A model generated the notes under the pieces. It was not told the origin of the DNA. It saw only the letters and a program-made list of their open reading frames with translations, and did no database searches. A program made the translations under genes and the position numbers. Of a stretch of DNA of 64,000 bases, positions 7,809-16,319 are shown piece by piece. Numbering within the stretch: position 1 is the first letter of the stretch; each line of letters starts with the position of its first letter. Origin of the DNA: Gemmatimonadales bacterium (GTDB taxonomy: Bacteria; Gemmatimonadota; Gemmatimonadetes; Palauibacterales; Palauibacteraceae); assembly GCA_009840115.1 (NCBI GenBank), contig VXOJ01000067.1:30542-94541 (forward strand), in the 5' to 3' direction.

Positions 7809-8827
7809 AACGCGACCTACTGGATCTCGCCGCGAGGTTGACGGCCGGACGGCAGCCGTACGCGCTCGCCACGGTCGTGCGGAGCGAGCGCCCCACGAGC
7901 GGGAAGCCGGGCAACATGGCGCTGATCTCGGCGGACGGCGTCATGCACGGCTGGATCGGCGGCAGTTGCACCCGGTCGGAAGTGATTCGCCACGCGCTGG
8001 AGACCCTGGATCAGGGGGAGCCCAGGCTCCTCGCGTTCGGGTCGAGTCCCGGGCGCCCGGACGGGCTGGTCCCCGTGCCCATGTCCTGCAGCAGCGGAGG
8101 GAAGGTGGAAGTGCACGTGAATCCGGTTCTTCCGGCTCCCGTCCTCATCGTGGCGGGACGTTCGCCCGTCGCCGGCGCGCTGGTGCGCCTCGGCGGCGCG
8201 ATGGGATACACGACCGTGGCCGAGGCGTACGAGGACGAGGCGCTCGCGGCGGCGGCCGACGAGGTCGTGGACGATCTGGCGGAGACCGCGGCGCGCTACG
8301 CCGAACGGCCCCGCGGCTGGAGACTGTACGGGGTCGTCGCCACCATGGGACAGCGGGACGAGCGCTCGCTCGCGGAGTTGGCGGCCGCGGCCCCGGACTA
8401 CCTGGGCGTCATCGCCTCCCCCACCCGGATGGAGGAAGTGCGCCGCGTGCTGGCCGCGCACGGACTCGGCGCCGACGAGGTCGCCCGCGTGCGCGGCCCC
8501 GCCGGCCTCGATATCGGAGCCGAGAGCCCGGAGGAGATCGCCGTCAGCATCCTCGCCGAGATCGTCCGGCTCGAGGCGCAACCGGCGGCGCCGGAGGCGG
8601 CGGCCTCCGGTGACGCGTCCGAGGAGGAGGAGGAGGCGGCGGCGGCGGTCGGTCAGCGGGCGGACGACGAGGCGACGGATCCCGTGTGCGGAATGACCGT
8701 CCCGGTGGCGGGTTCTCCGTCCTCGGTCTTCGAGGGGGCACCCGTCTACTTCTGCTGCGAGGGCTGCCGAACCCGGTTCGACGCCTCGCCCGGGACATAT
8801 CTCCAGGAACAAGTCACGAGGGGGTGA
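7805..8827 (+). CDS. XdhC/CoxI-family maturation factor fused to a YHS domain
   Basis: The 340-residue product begins with an XdhC/CoxI N-terminal domain (residues about 10-85, with GWIGGSCTRSEVI and the Cys-containing VPMSCSSGGKVEVH). A Rossmann-like XdhC C-domain follows (about 105-240, LIVAGRSPVAGALVRLGG and YLGVIASPTRMEEVRRVL). XdhC proteins bind sulfurated Mo cofactor and insert it into molybdenum hydroxylases. An acidic linker (ASEEEEE-like) leads to a C-terminal YHS domain (about 290-335: DPVCGMTV and FCCEGCRTRF), a small Cys-rich metal-binding module. The fusion suggests a metal, possibly copper, role in maturing the Mo-Cu site, which is inference. It overlaps both neighbours by 4 nt. 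Confidence 0.85.
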   Translation: MKRDLLDLAARLTAGRQPYALATVVRSERPTSGKPGNMALISADGVMHGWIGGSCTRSEVIRHALETLDQGEPRLLAFGSSPGRPDGLVPVPMSCSSGGKVEVHVNPVLPAPVLIVAGRSPVAGALVRLGGAMGYTTVAEAYEDEALAAAADEVVDDLAETAARYAERPRGWRLYGVVATMGQRDERSLAELAAAAPDYLGVIASPTRMEEVRRVLAAHGLGADEVARVRGPAGLDIGAESPEEIAVSILAEIVRLEAQPAAPEAAASGDASEEEEEAAAAVGQRADDEATDPVCGMTVPVAGSPSSVFEGAPVYFCCEGCRTRFDASPGTYLQEQVTRG

Positions 8828-9039
8828 TATTGAGAAGGCTGCTGAGGATCGCCGCGCACGTCGCGGTGATCGCATTGCTTTACCTGATGTTCTCGTTCTC
8901 GTTGTTCCTTGGACTGCAGGTCAATACGACCTACGGGAACATCGGCATGGTCGTATCGATCGGTGCCGTCATCGCCTATGTCCTCGTGGTTCGTCGCAGG
9001 CGCTCGCTGCGGATGGCCATGGAGGATGAAGACCGATGA
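8824..9039 (+). CDS. Small two-helix membrane protein in the cox operon
   Basis: A 71-residue product with a GTG start overlapping the previous stop (GTGA) and a stop overlapping the next start (ATGA), so it is translationally coupled on both sides. It has a basic N-terminus (RRLLR), two hydrophobic helices (about 9-32 and 38-57), then a basic RRRR segment and an acidic tail (EDEDR). Not a recognised family. It could anchor the CO dehydrogenase at the membrane, as CoxG is thought to do, but this is inference from position only. Confidence 0.65.
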   Translation: MILRRLLRIAAHVAVIALLYLMFSFSLFLGLQVNTTYGNIGMVVSIGAVIAYVLVVRRRRSLRMAMEDEDR

Positions 9040-9503
9040 GAATCGAGGAAGGGTTCACGATCGACGCGCCCGCCGCCGAGGTGTGGGCGATCCTCTCCGA
9101 CCCGCGGCAGCTCTCGGAACTCCTGCCGGGGGCGGAAATCACCGAGCGGATCGACGACACGACGTGGGAGGGCGGCATGACCGTCAAGGTGGGCCCCCTC
9201 GTGGCGGCGTATACCGGCACCGTATCCTTCATGCTGAACGAAGAGGAGCGGTCCGCGGTGGTCCGCGCCCTGGGCCAGGGCAAGGCCGGGATGGGCACCG
9301 CCGAGATGACGATGAACAGCCGGGTGGCGGCGCTGCCCGATGGCGGCTGCGAGGTGACGATGGACTCGGACGTGACCGTCACCGGGATCCTGGCGCAGCT
9401 CGGCCGCGGCATGACGCAGGTCGTCTCCAGGCGAATGCTGCAGGAGTTCGTCAAGCGACTGACGAGCGCCCTTGAGAACGAGGCGAAGGAGGCAGAGCCA
9501 TGA
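9036..9503 (+). CDS. coxG: CoxG-family SRPBCC protein
   Basis: The 155-residue product opens with the CoxG/SRPBCC pattern FTIDAPAAEVWAILSDP followed by LLPGAE, and keeps the family's central KVGP segment and GKAGMGTAEM. In carboxidotrophs CoxG recruits the CO dehydrogenase to the cytoplasmic membrane and passes electrons to the quinone pool. Starts at ATG overlapping the preceding gene (ATGA) and overlaps CoxM by 4 nt. The C-terminal membrane helix found in some CoxG proteins is missing; the small membrane protein just upstream may substitute. Confidence 0.85.
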   Translation: MRIEEGFTIDAPAAEVWAILSDPRQLSELLPGAEITERIDDTTWEGGMTVKVGPLVAAYTGTVSFMLNEEERSAVVRALGQGKAGMGTAEMTMNSRVAALPDGGCEVTMDSDVTVTGILAQLGRGMTQVVSRRMLQEFVKRLTSALENEAKEAEP

Positions 9504-10438
9504 TCCCCCCGCAGTTCGACTACCACGCGCCGGGAGGACTGGACGAGGCGCTCGGCCTCCTCGGCGAACTCGACGACGCGAAGGTGATGTCGGGCGGCCA
9601 GAGCCTCCTCCCGATGATGAAGCTTCGGCTCGCCTCTCCCGCGAACATCATCGACATCGGCCGCATTCCCGGGCTCGACACGATCGAGGAGCGGGACGGC
9701 TGTCTCCGCATCGGGGCGCTCGTGACGGAGGCCCAACTCGAGGAATCGGCGGCGGTGGCGGAGCGCTATCCGATCCTGCTCGACACCGCCCGCGTGATCG
9801 CGGACCCGCTCGTGCGCAACCGCGCCACGGTGTGCGGGAACATCGCGCACGGCGACCCCGCGAACGACCACCCGGCAACGATGCTCGCACTGCGGGCGCA
9901 CGTCATCGCCACCGGGCCGGGTGGAGAGCGCACGATCGACATCGACGACTTCTTCCACGGTCTCTTCATGACGGCGCTCGGGGAGGATGAGATCCTCACC
10001 GAACTCCACATCCCGGTGCCGCCCGCGGGCAGCGGGGGCGCCTACGTCAAGCTGGAGCGCAAGGTAGGCGACTACGCGGTGGCCGGCGTGGCCGTGCAGC
10101 TCACCCTCGACGACGACGGCAAGGTGACGCGGGCCGGCGTCGGGCTCACGAACCTGGGCTTCGCGCCCATCCGCGCGACCGCCGCCGAAGAGACGCTCCT
10201 CGGCGCGGACTTCGTGCCGGCGGGCGGGCTGCGGGGCGCCATCGAGAAGATCCGCGACGCGATCACGAAGGCGCCCGGCGCGGACGAGGTGATCGCGGCC
10301 GCCGCCCAGGCCGCCGCCGACATGGCCGAACCGGTGGAAGACCGGCGCGGATCCGTCGAATACAAGAGGAACATGGCCCGCGTGCTCACCGCGAGGGCCA
10401 TCCGCCAGGCGCTCGCGCGCGCCGGGGCCGGAGGGTAG
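9500..10438 (+). CDS. coxM: Carbon monoxide dehydrogenase medium (FAD) subunit
   Basis: The 312-residue product matches the FAD-binding subunit of molybdenum hydroxylases: [16 protein letters not shown] at the N-terminus, the FAD loop [16 protein letters not shown], and the second FAD motif [17 protein letters not shown]. It passes electrons from the iron-sulfur subunit to the quinone pool or another acceptor. Gene order M-S-L is that of form I CO dehydrogenases; form II loci run S-L-M. It lies 4 nt before coxS. Confidence 0.93.
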   Translation: MIPPQFDYHAPGGLDEALGLLGELDDAKVMSGGQSLLPMMKLRLASPANIIDIGRIPGLDTIEERDGCLRIGALVTEAQLEESAAVAERYPILLDTARVIADPLVRNRATVCGNIAHGDPANDHPATMLALRAHVIATGPGGERTIDIDDFFHGLFMTALGEDEILTELHIPVPPAGSGGAYVKLERKVGDYAVAGVAVQLTLDDDGKVTRAGVGLTNLGFAPIRATAAEETLLGADFVPAGGLRGAIEKIRDAITKAPGADEVIAAAAQAAADMAEPVEDRRGSVEYKRNMARVLTARAIRQALARAGAGG

Positions 10439-10442
10439 AGCG

Positions 10443-10958
10443 ATGGCGACACACCAGATATCCGTCACCGTGAACGGCGAGGCGCACGCGGCCGAGGTCG
10501 AGTCGCGCACGCTCCTCGTCCACCTGATCCGCGACGACCTGCGGCTCACCGGCACCCACATCGGCTGCGACACGACCCACTGCGGCGCCTGTACCGTGCT
10601 GCTCGACGGCAAGCCGACGAAGTCGTGCACCGTCCTCGCCGTGCAGGCCAACGGCACCGAGATCGCGACCGTAGAGGGGCTCGCCGGGGCCGACGGCATG
10701 CACGCGCTCCAGGAGGGCTTCTGGGAGAAGCACGGCCTCCAGTGCGGCTTCTGCACGCCCGGCATGCTGATGACCGGCGCGGCCCTCCTCGAGGAGAACC
10801 CGAACCCGAGCGAGGCCGAGATCCGCGAGGCGATCTCCGGCAATCTCTGCCGTTGCACCGGTTACGTGAACATCGTCAAGGCGGTGCAGTACGCCGCCGA
10901 GAAGATGGGCGCCGCCGCCGAAACCGCCAACGCCGCGACCGACGGGGAGGACAGCTGA
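10443..10958 (+). CDS. coxS: Carbon monoxide dehydrogenase small (2x[2Fe-2S]) subunit
   Basis: The 171-residue product has both iron-sulfur clusters. The plant-ferredoxin-type site is [16 protein letters not shown] with a following SC (about residues 42-65). The C-terminal helical site is CGFCTPGM and CRCTGY (about 102-141). It relays electrons from the Mo-Cu site in CoxL to FAD in CoxM. Length is slightly above the usual 160-166 because of an Ala/Asn tail. The stop and the coxL start overlap by one base (TGATG). Confidence 0.95.
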   Translation: MATHQISVTVNGEAHAAEVESRTLLVHLIRDDLRLTGTHIGCDTTHCGACTVLLDGKPTKSCTVLAVQANGTEIATVEGLAGADGMHALQEGFWEKHGLQCGFCTPGMLMTGAALLEENPNPSEAEIREAISGNLCRCTGYVNIVKAVQYAAEKMGAAAETANAATDGEDS

Positions 10959-13324
10959 TGGCACCGAAGACTTCCGCCGACATCTGCGGCATGGGGCACT
11001 CCATGAAGCGCAAGGAGGACCCGCGCTTCCTGCAGGGCAAGGGCAACTACATCGACGACATCGTCCTCCCCGGCATGCTGTGGCTCGACATCGTCCGCAG
11101 CCCGATCGCCTACGGGAAAATCAAGGGCATCGACTCGAGCAAGGCGCTGGAGGTCCCCGGCGTCCTCGCCGTCCTCACCGGCAAGGACCTCGAGGCGTAC
11201 AACCTCCACTGGATGCCGACGCTCATGTCGGACACCCAGATGGTGCTTCCCACGGACACCGTCATGTACCAGGCGCAGGAGGTCGCGGCCGTCATCGCGA
11301 CGTCGCGCTACGCCGCTGCTGACGGCGTGGCCGCGGTCGAGGTCGACTACGAGCCGATGAAGCCCGTCATAGACCCCTTCAAGGCGCTCGAGGAAGACGC
11401 GCCCGTCCTCCGCACCGACAAGGAGGGCCAGACCGACAACCGCATCTGGCACTGGGAGGCGGGGGACAAGGAAGCGACGGACAAGGTGTTCGAGGAGGCG
11501 GACGTCGTCGTGCGCGAGAGCATGCACGTGCCGCGCATCCACGTGGCTTCGATCGAGACGTGCGGCTGCGTGGCCGACTTCAACCCCGTGGAGGGCCACC
11601 TCACCGTCTACATGACGACGCAGGCACCGCACGCGATCCGCACCGTGCTCGCCCTCGTGGCGGGACACGTCGGACTCTCCGAGGAGAAGATCCGCGTCGT
11701 GTCGCCCGACATCGGGGGCGGCTTCGGCGGCAAGGTGCCGGTCTATCCCGGCTACGTGGTCGCGATCGCGGCCTCCGTCGTGCTCGGCAAGCCGGTCAAG
11801 TGGATCGAGGACCGGATGGAGAACCTCCAGGCGGACTCGTTCGCGCGCGACTACCACATGGACGCCGAACTCGCGGCGGACGCCGACGGGAAGATCCGTG
11901 GGCTCCGCATCAAGACGCTCGCGGACCACGGCTACTCCGACGCCCAGGCCGCGCCCTCCAAGTTCCCGGCCGGGCTCTTCTCCATCTGCACCGGCTCCTA
12001 CGACATGGAGCAGGCCTACGCCGAGGTGGACGCGGTCTACACGAACAAGCCGCCGGGCGGAGTCGCCTACCGCTGCTCCTTCCGCGTGACCGAGGCCGTG
12101 CACTGCATGGAGCGCGTCGTGGACACGCTCGCGCACAAGGTCGGGAAGGATCCGGCGCAGTTGCGGGAGGAGAACTTCATCCCGAAGGAGGCCTTCCCCT
12201 ACCAGTCGCCGCTCGGGTGGGAGTACGACAGCGGCGACTACCAGGCCGCGATGGACAAGGCCAGGGAGATGATCGGCTACGACGACCTGCGCCGGGAGCA
12301 GGCCGAGAAGCGCGCGCGCGGCGAACTGATGGGAATCGGCGTGTGCAGCTTCACCGAGGTGCTCGGCGCGGGTCCGTCCAAGGACTTCGACATCCTCGGC
12401 ATCAAGATGTTCGACTCCGCCGAGGTGCGCGTGCACCCCACGGGCAAGGCGATCGCCCGCTTCGGCACGAAGTCGCAGGGCCAGGGCCACGAGACCACCT
12501 ACGCGCAGATCATCGCCGAGGAACTTGGCCTCCCCGCCGCGCACGTCCAGGTCGAGGAGGGCGACACCGACACCGCCCCGTACGGCCTGGGCACGTACGC
12601 CAGCCGCTCGACCCCGACCGCCGGGGCCGCGGGAGCGATGGCGGCCCGCCAGATCCGCGCCAAGGCCGCGAAGATCGCCGCCCACCTGATGGAGGTGAGC
12701 GAGGAGGACCTCGATTGGGAGCCCGGGAAGTTCTCCGTGAAGGGCGCCCCGGACCGGTCCGTCACGATCCAGGACTGCGCCTTCGCCGCCTACACGAACC
12801 TCCCGGAGGGGCTGGAGCCGGGGCTGGAGGCGACGAACTACTACGATCCGCCCAACCTCACCTTCCCCTTCGGCACGTACATCTGCGTCGTGGACATCGA
12901 CCGCGGGACGGGCGAGGTGACGGTGCGCCGCTTCGTGGCCGTGGACGACTGCGGCAACATCATCAACCCCATGATCGTGCAGGGCCAGATCCACGGCGGC
13001 CTCACCCAGGGCATCGGCCCCGCGCTGTTCGAGGAAATCCCCTACGACGAGGACGGCAACAACCTCGCCGGCTCGTTCATGGACTACCTCGTCCCGACCT
13101 CCATGGAGACCCCGGCCTGGGAGACCGGCCACACGATCACGCCGTCACCCCACCACCCGCTCGGCGCCAAGGGCGTCGGCGAGTCGGCCACGGTGGGCGC
13201 GCCGCCGGCCATCGCCAACGCGGTCGTGGACGCCCTCGCGCACCTGGGCGTGACGCACCTCGACATCCCGATCACCCCCGACAAGGTGTGGGAGGTCCTG
13301 AACGAGAAGGGGGTAGCGGAGTAA
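10958..13324 (+). CDS. coxL: Form I aerobic carbon monoxide dehydrogenase large subunit (Mo-Cu)
   Basis: The 788-residue catalytic subunit oxidises CO to CO2 at a Mo-Cu centre. It contains the form I signature VAYRCSFR (about residues 371-378), whose Cys binds copper, rather than the form II AYRGAGR. It also has the GGGFGGK molybdopterin loop, QGQGHETTYAQ, and the catalytic GVGESATVG near the C-terminus whose Glu is the active-site base. The start at 10958 is chosen because it overlaps the coxS stop and gives the usual KRKEDPRFLQGKGNYIDD beginning; upstream frame is antisense or off-frame to coxS. Accessory coxD (AAA ATPase) and coxE (VWA), needed in known systems for copper/sulfur insertion, are not in this window. 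Confidence 0.96.
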   Translation: MAPKTSADICGMGHSMKRKEDPRFLQGKGNYIDDIVLPGMLWLDIVRSPIAYGKIKGIDSSKALEVPGVLAVLTGKDLEAYNLHWMPTLMSDTQMVLPTDTVMYQAQEVAAVIATSRYAAADGVAAVEVDYEPMKPVIDPFKALEEDAPVLRTDKEGQTDNRIWHWEAGDKEATDKVFEEADVVVRESMHVPRIHVASIETCGCVADFNPVEGHLTVYMTTQAPHAIRTVLALVAGHVGLSEEKIRVVSPDIGGGFGGKVPVYPGYVVAIAASVVLGKPVKWIEDRMENLQADSFARDYHMDAELAADADGKIRGLRIKTLADHGYSDAQAAPSKFPAGLFSICTGSYDMEQAYAEVDAVYTNKPPGGVAYRCSFRVTEAVHCMERVVDTLAHKVGKDPAQLREENFIPKEAFPYQSPLGWEYDSGDYQAAMDKAREMIGYDDLRREQAEKRARGELMGIGVCSFTEVLGAGPSKDFDILGIKMFDSAEVRVHPTGKAIARFGTKSQGQGHETTYAQIIAEELGLPAAHVQVEEGDTDTAPYGLGTYASRSTPTAGAAGAMAARQIRAKAAKIAAHLMEVSEEDLDWEPGKFSVKGAPDRSVTIQDCAFAAYTNLPEGLEPGLEATNYYDPPNLTFPFGTYICVVDIDRGTGEVTVRRFVAVDDCGNIINPMIVQGQIHGGLTQGIGPALFEEIPYDEDGNNLAGSFMDYLVPTSMETPAWETGHTITPSPHHPLGAKGVGESATVGAPPAIANAVVDALAHLGVTHLDIPITPDKVWEVLNEKGVAE

Positions 13325-13389
13325 GGGAGCCGATGAAGGGATGAAGGGATGCGTCACGGTTCGGGCGTAGCCGGCTCAGTTGCTCCGCG
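13325..13389 (+). other. Short spacer after coxL
   Basis: Contains a short tandem GATGAAGG repeat (13332-13350 region) and no visible gene. Any promoter for the following leader ORF must lie here or upstream. Confidence 0.3.
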
Positions 13390-13530
13390 ATGCCCAAGCG
13401 GACATCTTCTCGCGCCATGATTCACGCGTCTGACATCCGAGCCCTCCGCGCCCGCGGAGTGAACTGCGCCTGTAGCACTTGCGCCTGTATGTGTTCGTGT
13501 CTCCACGACGCGTGGATCCGGGTGTGTTGA
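13390..13530 (+). CDS. Cys-rich small ORF (leader peptide or RiPP-like precursor candidate)
   Basis: An open frame of 46 codons (ATG at 13390) or 37 codons (in-frame ATG at 13417). Its core NCACSTCACMCSC has six Cys in 12 residues (codons at 13465-13500) and a seventh Cys at the very end. No good ribosome site precedes either ATG, so translation would be weak or leaderless. It lies 66 nt after coxL and 110 nt before an ATP-grasp ligase, with a T-run terminator between. Two readings fit: a cysteine-codon attenuator leader, or a precursor peptide modified by the ligase. The bunching of Cys codons and the downstream terminator make the attenuator reading the simpler one. It could also be chance. 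Confidence 0.45.
   Translation: MPKRTSSRAMIHASDIRALRARGVNCACSTCACMCSCLHDAWIRVC
13444..13459 (+). promoter_or_regulatory. Hairpin inside the Cys-rich ORF
   Basis: CTCCGC and GCGGAG (13444-13449, 13454-13459) pair perfectly around a 4-nt loop just before the Cys codons; it could act as the pause hairpin of an attenuator. Confidence 0.35.
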
Positions 13531-13567
13531 TGCGCTGAGTTCCTAGCTCCCAAAAGCGTTTTTTCGA

Positions 13568-13602
13568 GCCGCCCCGGTCCGCCGACCCGGGCGGCTTTTT
13601 TT
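13568..13602 (+). terminator. Intrinsic terminator or attenuator hairpin
   Basis: GCCGCCC (13568-13574) pairs with GGGCGGC (13589-13595) and is followed immediately by seven T (13596-13602). It lies 37 nt after the Cys-rich ORF's stop and 37 nt before the ATP-grasp start. An upstream segment GGATCCGGG (13514-13522, inside the ORF's end) can pair with CCCGGTCC (13573-13580) with a single bulge, giving a competing antiterminator. It may equally just end the cox transcript. Confidence 0.75.
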
Positions 13603-13639
13603 GTGCCCCGTCAAACCGGACTCGACCCGAGGGAAACCC

Positions 13640-14596
13640 ATGATTCGTCCCGCTTTGCCGCAGATACATGTGCTGTACGAAAACCCGGCCTGGATTCCGC
13701 CCCTTCAGGAGGCGCTCGCGAGGGAGGGCTTCCGGGTCCGCCTCGTGCATGTGAACGAAGGGCTCGTCGACCCGTCGACGCCACCTCCCGAGGGCATCTG
13801 GATCAACCGCATCAGCCCTTCGTCTCACACGCGCGGCCACGTCCACACAGTCGAACTGGCCCGGCAGATCCTGTACTGGCTGGAGTCGCACGGTCGCCGG
13901 GTGATCAACGGGCTTGGCGCCTTCGAGCTGGAGATGAGCAAGCTCCGGCAGGATCTCGTCCTGCGCCGGCACGGGATCCGCACCCCGCGCACGGTGCTGG
14001 CCGTGGGGAGGGAGCATCTGCTCGACGCGGCCACCACCTTCGACGGCCCGTTCATCACGAAGCACGACCAGGGCGGAAAGGGGCTGGGGATCCGCCTCTT
14101 CCGCCACGCGCGGGAACTCGAGCGGCATCTCGACGGCGACGGCTTCGATGCGGGCCCCGGCGCCCGGATGATCCTCCAGCAGTACATCGACGCCCCGGAG
14201 CCGTTCATCACGCGAGTGGAGATCGTGGGCGGCCGCTTCCTGTTCGCCATGCGCAGTTCCACGGCGGACGGGTTCGAACTCTGCCCCTCCGACGCATGCA
14301 ATCCGCTCGAGGCGTGCCCGGCCGGCCCCGGCCTCTTCAGCGCCTCGCCGGTCGCGGAGGACGACCCGCTGGTGCAGCGGTACATCCGGCTCTGCAACGA
14401 GGAACGGATCGAGATCGCCGGCATCGAGTTCGTGCGCGACGCGTGGGGCCACCGCTACACGTACGACATCAACGGCACGACGAACTACAACCAGACGCTC
14501 GGCGCCCGGATGGGCGTCGACGGCATGGGAGAGGTGGCCCGCTACGTACGCCGAACAGCGACCCCGAACCGCCGGCGACGGCGCATCGCGTCATGA
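13640..14596 (+). CDS. ATP-grasp ligase (RimK/glutathione-synthetase-like)
   Basis: The 318-residue product starts at an ATG behind GAGGG. Features of the ATP-grasp fold: a pre-domain up to about residue 95 (HVLYENPAWIPPLQEAL), MSKLRQDLVLRRHGIRTPRT at 100-120, the glycine loop TKHDQGGKGLGIRLF near 143, and the metal/ATP end motif FVRDAWG with YDINGTTNYN near 283. Such enzymes form peptide-like C-N bonds through an acyl phosphate. Substrate is not evident; Cys-related or peptide substrates are suggested only by the Cys-rich ORF upstream. The last 15 residues are Arg-rich. It stands alone between the cox operon and a BCCT transporter. Confidence 0.85.
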   Translation: MIRPALPQIHVLYENPAWIPPLQEALAREGFRVRLVHVNEGLVDPSTPPPEGIWINRISPSSHTRGHVHTVELARQILYWLESHGRRVINGLGAFELEMSKLRQDLVLRRHGIRTPRTVLAVGREHLLDAATTFDGPFITKHDQGGKGLGIRLFRHARELERHLDGDGFDAGPGARMILQQYIDAPEPFITRVEIVGGRFLFAMRSSTADGFELCPSDACNPLEACPAGPGLFSASPVAEDDPLVQRYIRLCNEERIEIAGIEFVRDAWGHRYTYDINGTTNYNQTLGARMGVDGMGEVARYVRRTATPNRRRRRIAS

Positions 14597-14622
14597 TCCT
14601 AGCGCCCTCCGCCGGCGCAAGT

Positions 14623-14640
14623 ACGTTCCCGCGGGAACGT
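14623..14640. promoter_or_regulatory. 18-bp perfect palindrome
   Basis: ACGTTCCCGCGGGAACGT is fully self-complementary and lies 27 nt after the ATP-grasp stop and 87 nt before the BCCT transporter start. Without a spacer loop it looks more like a dimeric repressor operator than a terminator. Confidence 0.45.
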
Positions 14641-14726
14641 CGGGTGAGGCCTCCTCGGTGGGCGCGATGTTAGCGTAGAGGGGAGATCTCCCTGGAACGC
14701 GGCTTGAGCGAGGCGGCCATCGACGG

Positions 14727-16319
14727 ATGAAAAGCGGGCGGCGCCGGCGAGCGACGGCTCAGAGCGGGGTGTGGAAGGGGCTGAATCCCGGGATGGCGGT
14801 GGCCGCCAAGGGCGTCGTGCTGGCTTTCGTCCTCGCCACGGTCTGGGACGTGGAGGCCGCCGGCGCCGTATTCGGCCGCGTCCGCGGGTGGATCGAGGGC
14901 ACGCTCGACTGGTTCTACGTCCTGACCGTGTGCGCCACCCTGTTCACCTGCCTGTTCCTGGCGTGCAGCCGGTTCGGCGGGATCCGGCTCGGCGATGAGG
15001 ATTCCTCGCCCGAGTTCAGCCGGTTCTCCTGGCTCGCCATGCTGTTCTCGGCAGGGATCGGGATCGGAGTCCTCTTCTTCTCCATCGCCGAACCGATCTT
15101 CTACCTCGACAACAGCGGGGCCGCGGGATATCCCAACAACCCGATCGCCGACCTGGCGGGCGCCGACGCGCTGGACGAGCGGCGGGCCGTGCACGCCATG
15201 CGCATCACCTACTTCCACTGGGGCGTCCACGGCTGGTCCGCCTACGTCCTGGTCGGGCTGTGCCTCGCCTACTTCGGATTCCGCAAGAAGCTGCCGCTGA
15301 CGCTGCGCTCCGCGCTGTACCCGCTCATCGGCGACCGGATCTACGGGCCGATCGGTGACCTGGTGGACCTGCTGGCCGTGTTCGGCGGCGTTTTCGGCAT
15401 CGCCACCTCGCTGGGCCTCGGGGCAAGCCAGATGGCCGCCGGACTCGACGTGCTGACCGGCGTCGATCCGGGTCTCGTCACGCAGGTCTCGCTCATCGCC
15501 GTCATCTCGGTGGCGGCCACGTTGTCGGTCGTGTCCGGCGTAAGGCGCGGGATCCGGCGCCTGTCGGAGTGGAACATCGGCCTGAGCGTTCTCCTGCTCG
15601 GGTCCTTCCTGTTCCTGGGCCCCTTCACGTGGCTCGTCGGGTTCGTCGCCACCTCCGCCGGCGAGTACGTGTGGCGCGCCATCCCCATGGGATTCTGGAC
15701 CGCCGATGGTCCGGGACCGGCCGCCTGGCAGAACGCCTGGACGATCTTCTACTGGGGCTGGTGGATCTCGTGGGCGCCCTTCGTCGGCACGTTCATCGCC
15801 CGCATCTCCCGCGGGCGCACGCTGCGGGAGTTCATCGTGGGCGTGCTCGTCGTCCCGACCGGCCTGGCGCTGGTGTGGTTCGGCGTCTTCGGCGGCAACG
15901 CCATCCACCTGGAACTCACTGCCCCGGGCGGCGCCGGGACGGCGGGGATCATGGAACTGGTCCGGGACGGGAACTACGAAGCCGCGCTCTACGCGACGAT
16001 CAACCGGATGAGCGACACCGGCTGGCTCGCCTGGGCCATGTCCGCCATGGCCACCGTCCTCGTGGCGACGTGGTTCGTCACGTCTTCGGACTCCGGCACC
16101 CTCGTCATCACCACCTTCCTGAGCATGGGCGACCCGCACCCCCCGCGGCGCTTCCGCATCGTGTGGGGGCTCGGCGTGGGAGCGGTCGCCGCCGTGCTGC
16201 TGCTCGCGGACGGTCTCCAGGCGCTGCAGACCGCGGCCATCGCCGCCGCCCTGCCCGTGAGCGTCGTGCTGTGGTTCATGATCGCCGGGCTGCTCCGATC
16301 CCTGGCGCGCGATCCGTAG
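14727..16319 (+). CDS. BCCT-family betaine/choline/carnitine-type transporter
   Basis: The 530-residue product has about 12 membrane helices. Family landmarks: FSAGIGIGVLFFSIAEPIFY in the glycine-rich third helix, HWGVHGWSAYVLVGL, and the Trp-rich substrate-site segment FYWGWWISWAPFVGTFIARI followed by SRGRTLREF. BCCT proteins take up quaternary-ammonium osmolytes such as glycine betaine using a sodium or proton gradient. The central glycine motif reads GIGIG rather than the GMGIG of well-studied sodium-coupled members. A palindromic operator candidate lies upstream. Monocistronic by spacing. Confidence 0.9.
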   Translation: MKSGRRRRATAQSGVWKGLNPGMAVAAKGVVLAFVLATVWDVEAAGAVFGRVRGWIEGTLDWFYVLTVCATLFTCLFLACSRFGGIRLGDEDSSPEFSRFSWLAMLFSAGIGIGVLFFSIAEPIFYLDNSGAAGYPNNPIADLAGADALDERRAVHAMRITYFHWGVHGWSAYVLVGLCLAYFGFRKKLPLTLRSALYPLIGDRIYGPIGDLVDLLAVFGGVFGIATSLGLGASQMAAGLDVLTGVDPGLVTQVSLIAVISVAATLSVVSGVRRGIRRLSEWNIGLSVLLLGSFLFLGPFTWLVGFVATSAGEYVWRAIPMGFWTADGPGPAAWQNAWTIFYWGWWISWAPFVGTFIARISRGRTLREFIVGVLVVPTGLALVWFGVFGGNAIHLELTAPGGAGTAGIMELVRDGNYEAALYATINRMSDTGWLAWAMSAMATVLVATWFVTSSDSGTLVITTFLSMGDPHPPRRFRIVWGLGVGAVAAVLLLADGLQALQTAAIAAALPVSVVLWFMIAGLLRSLARDP

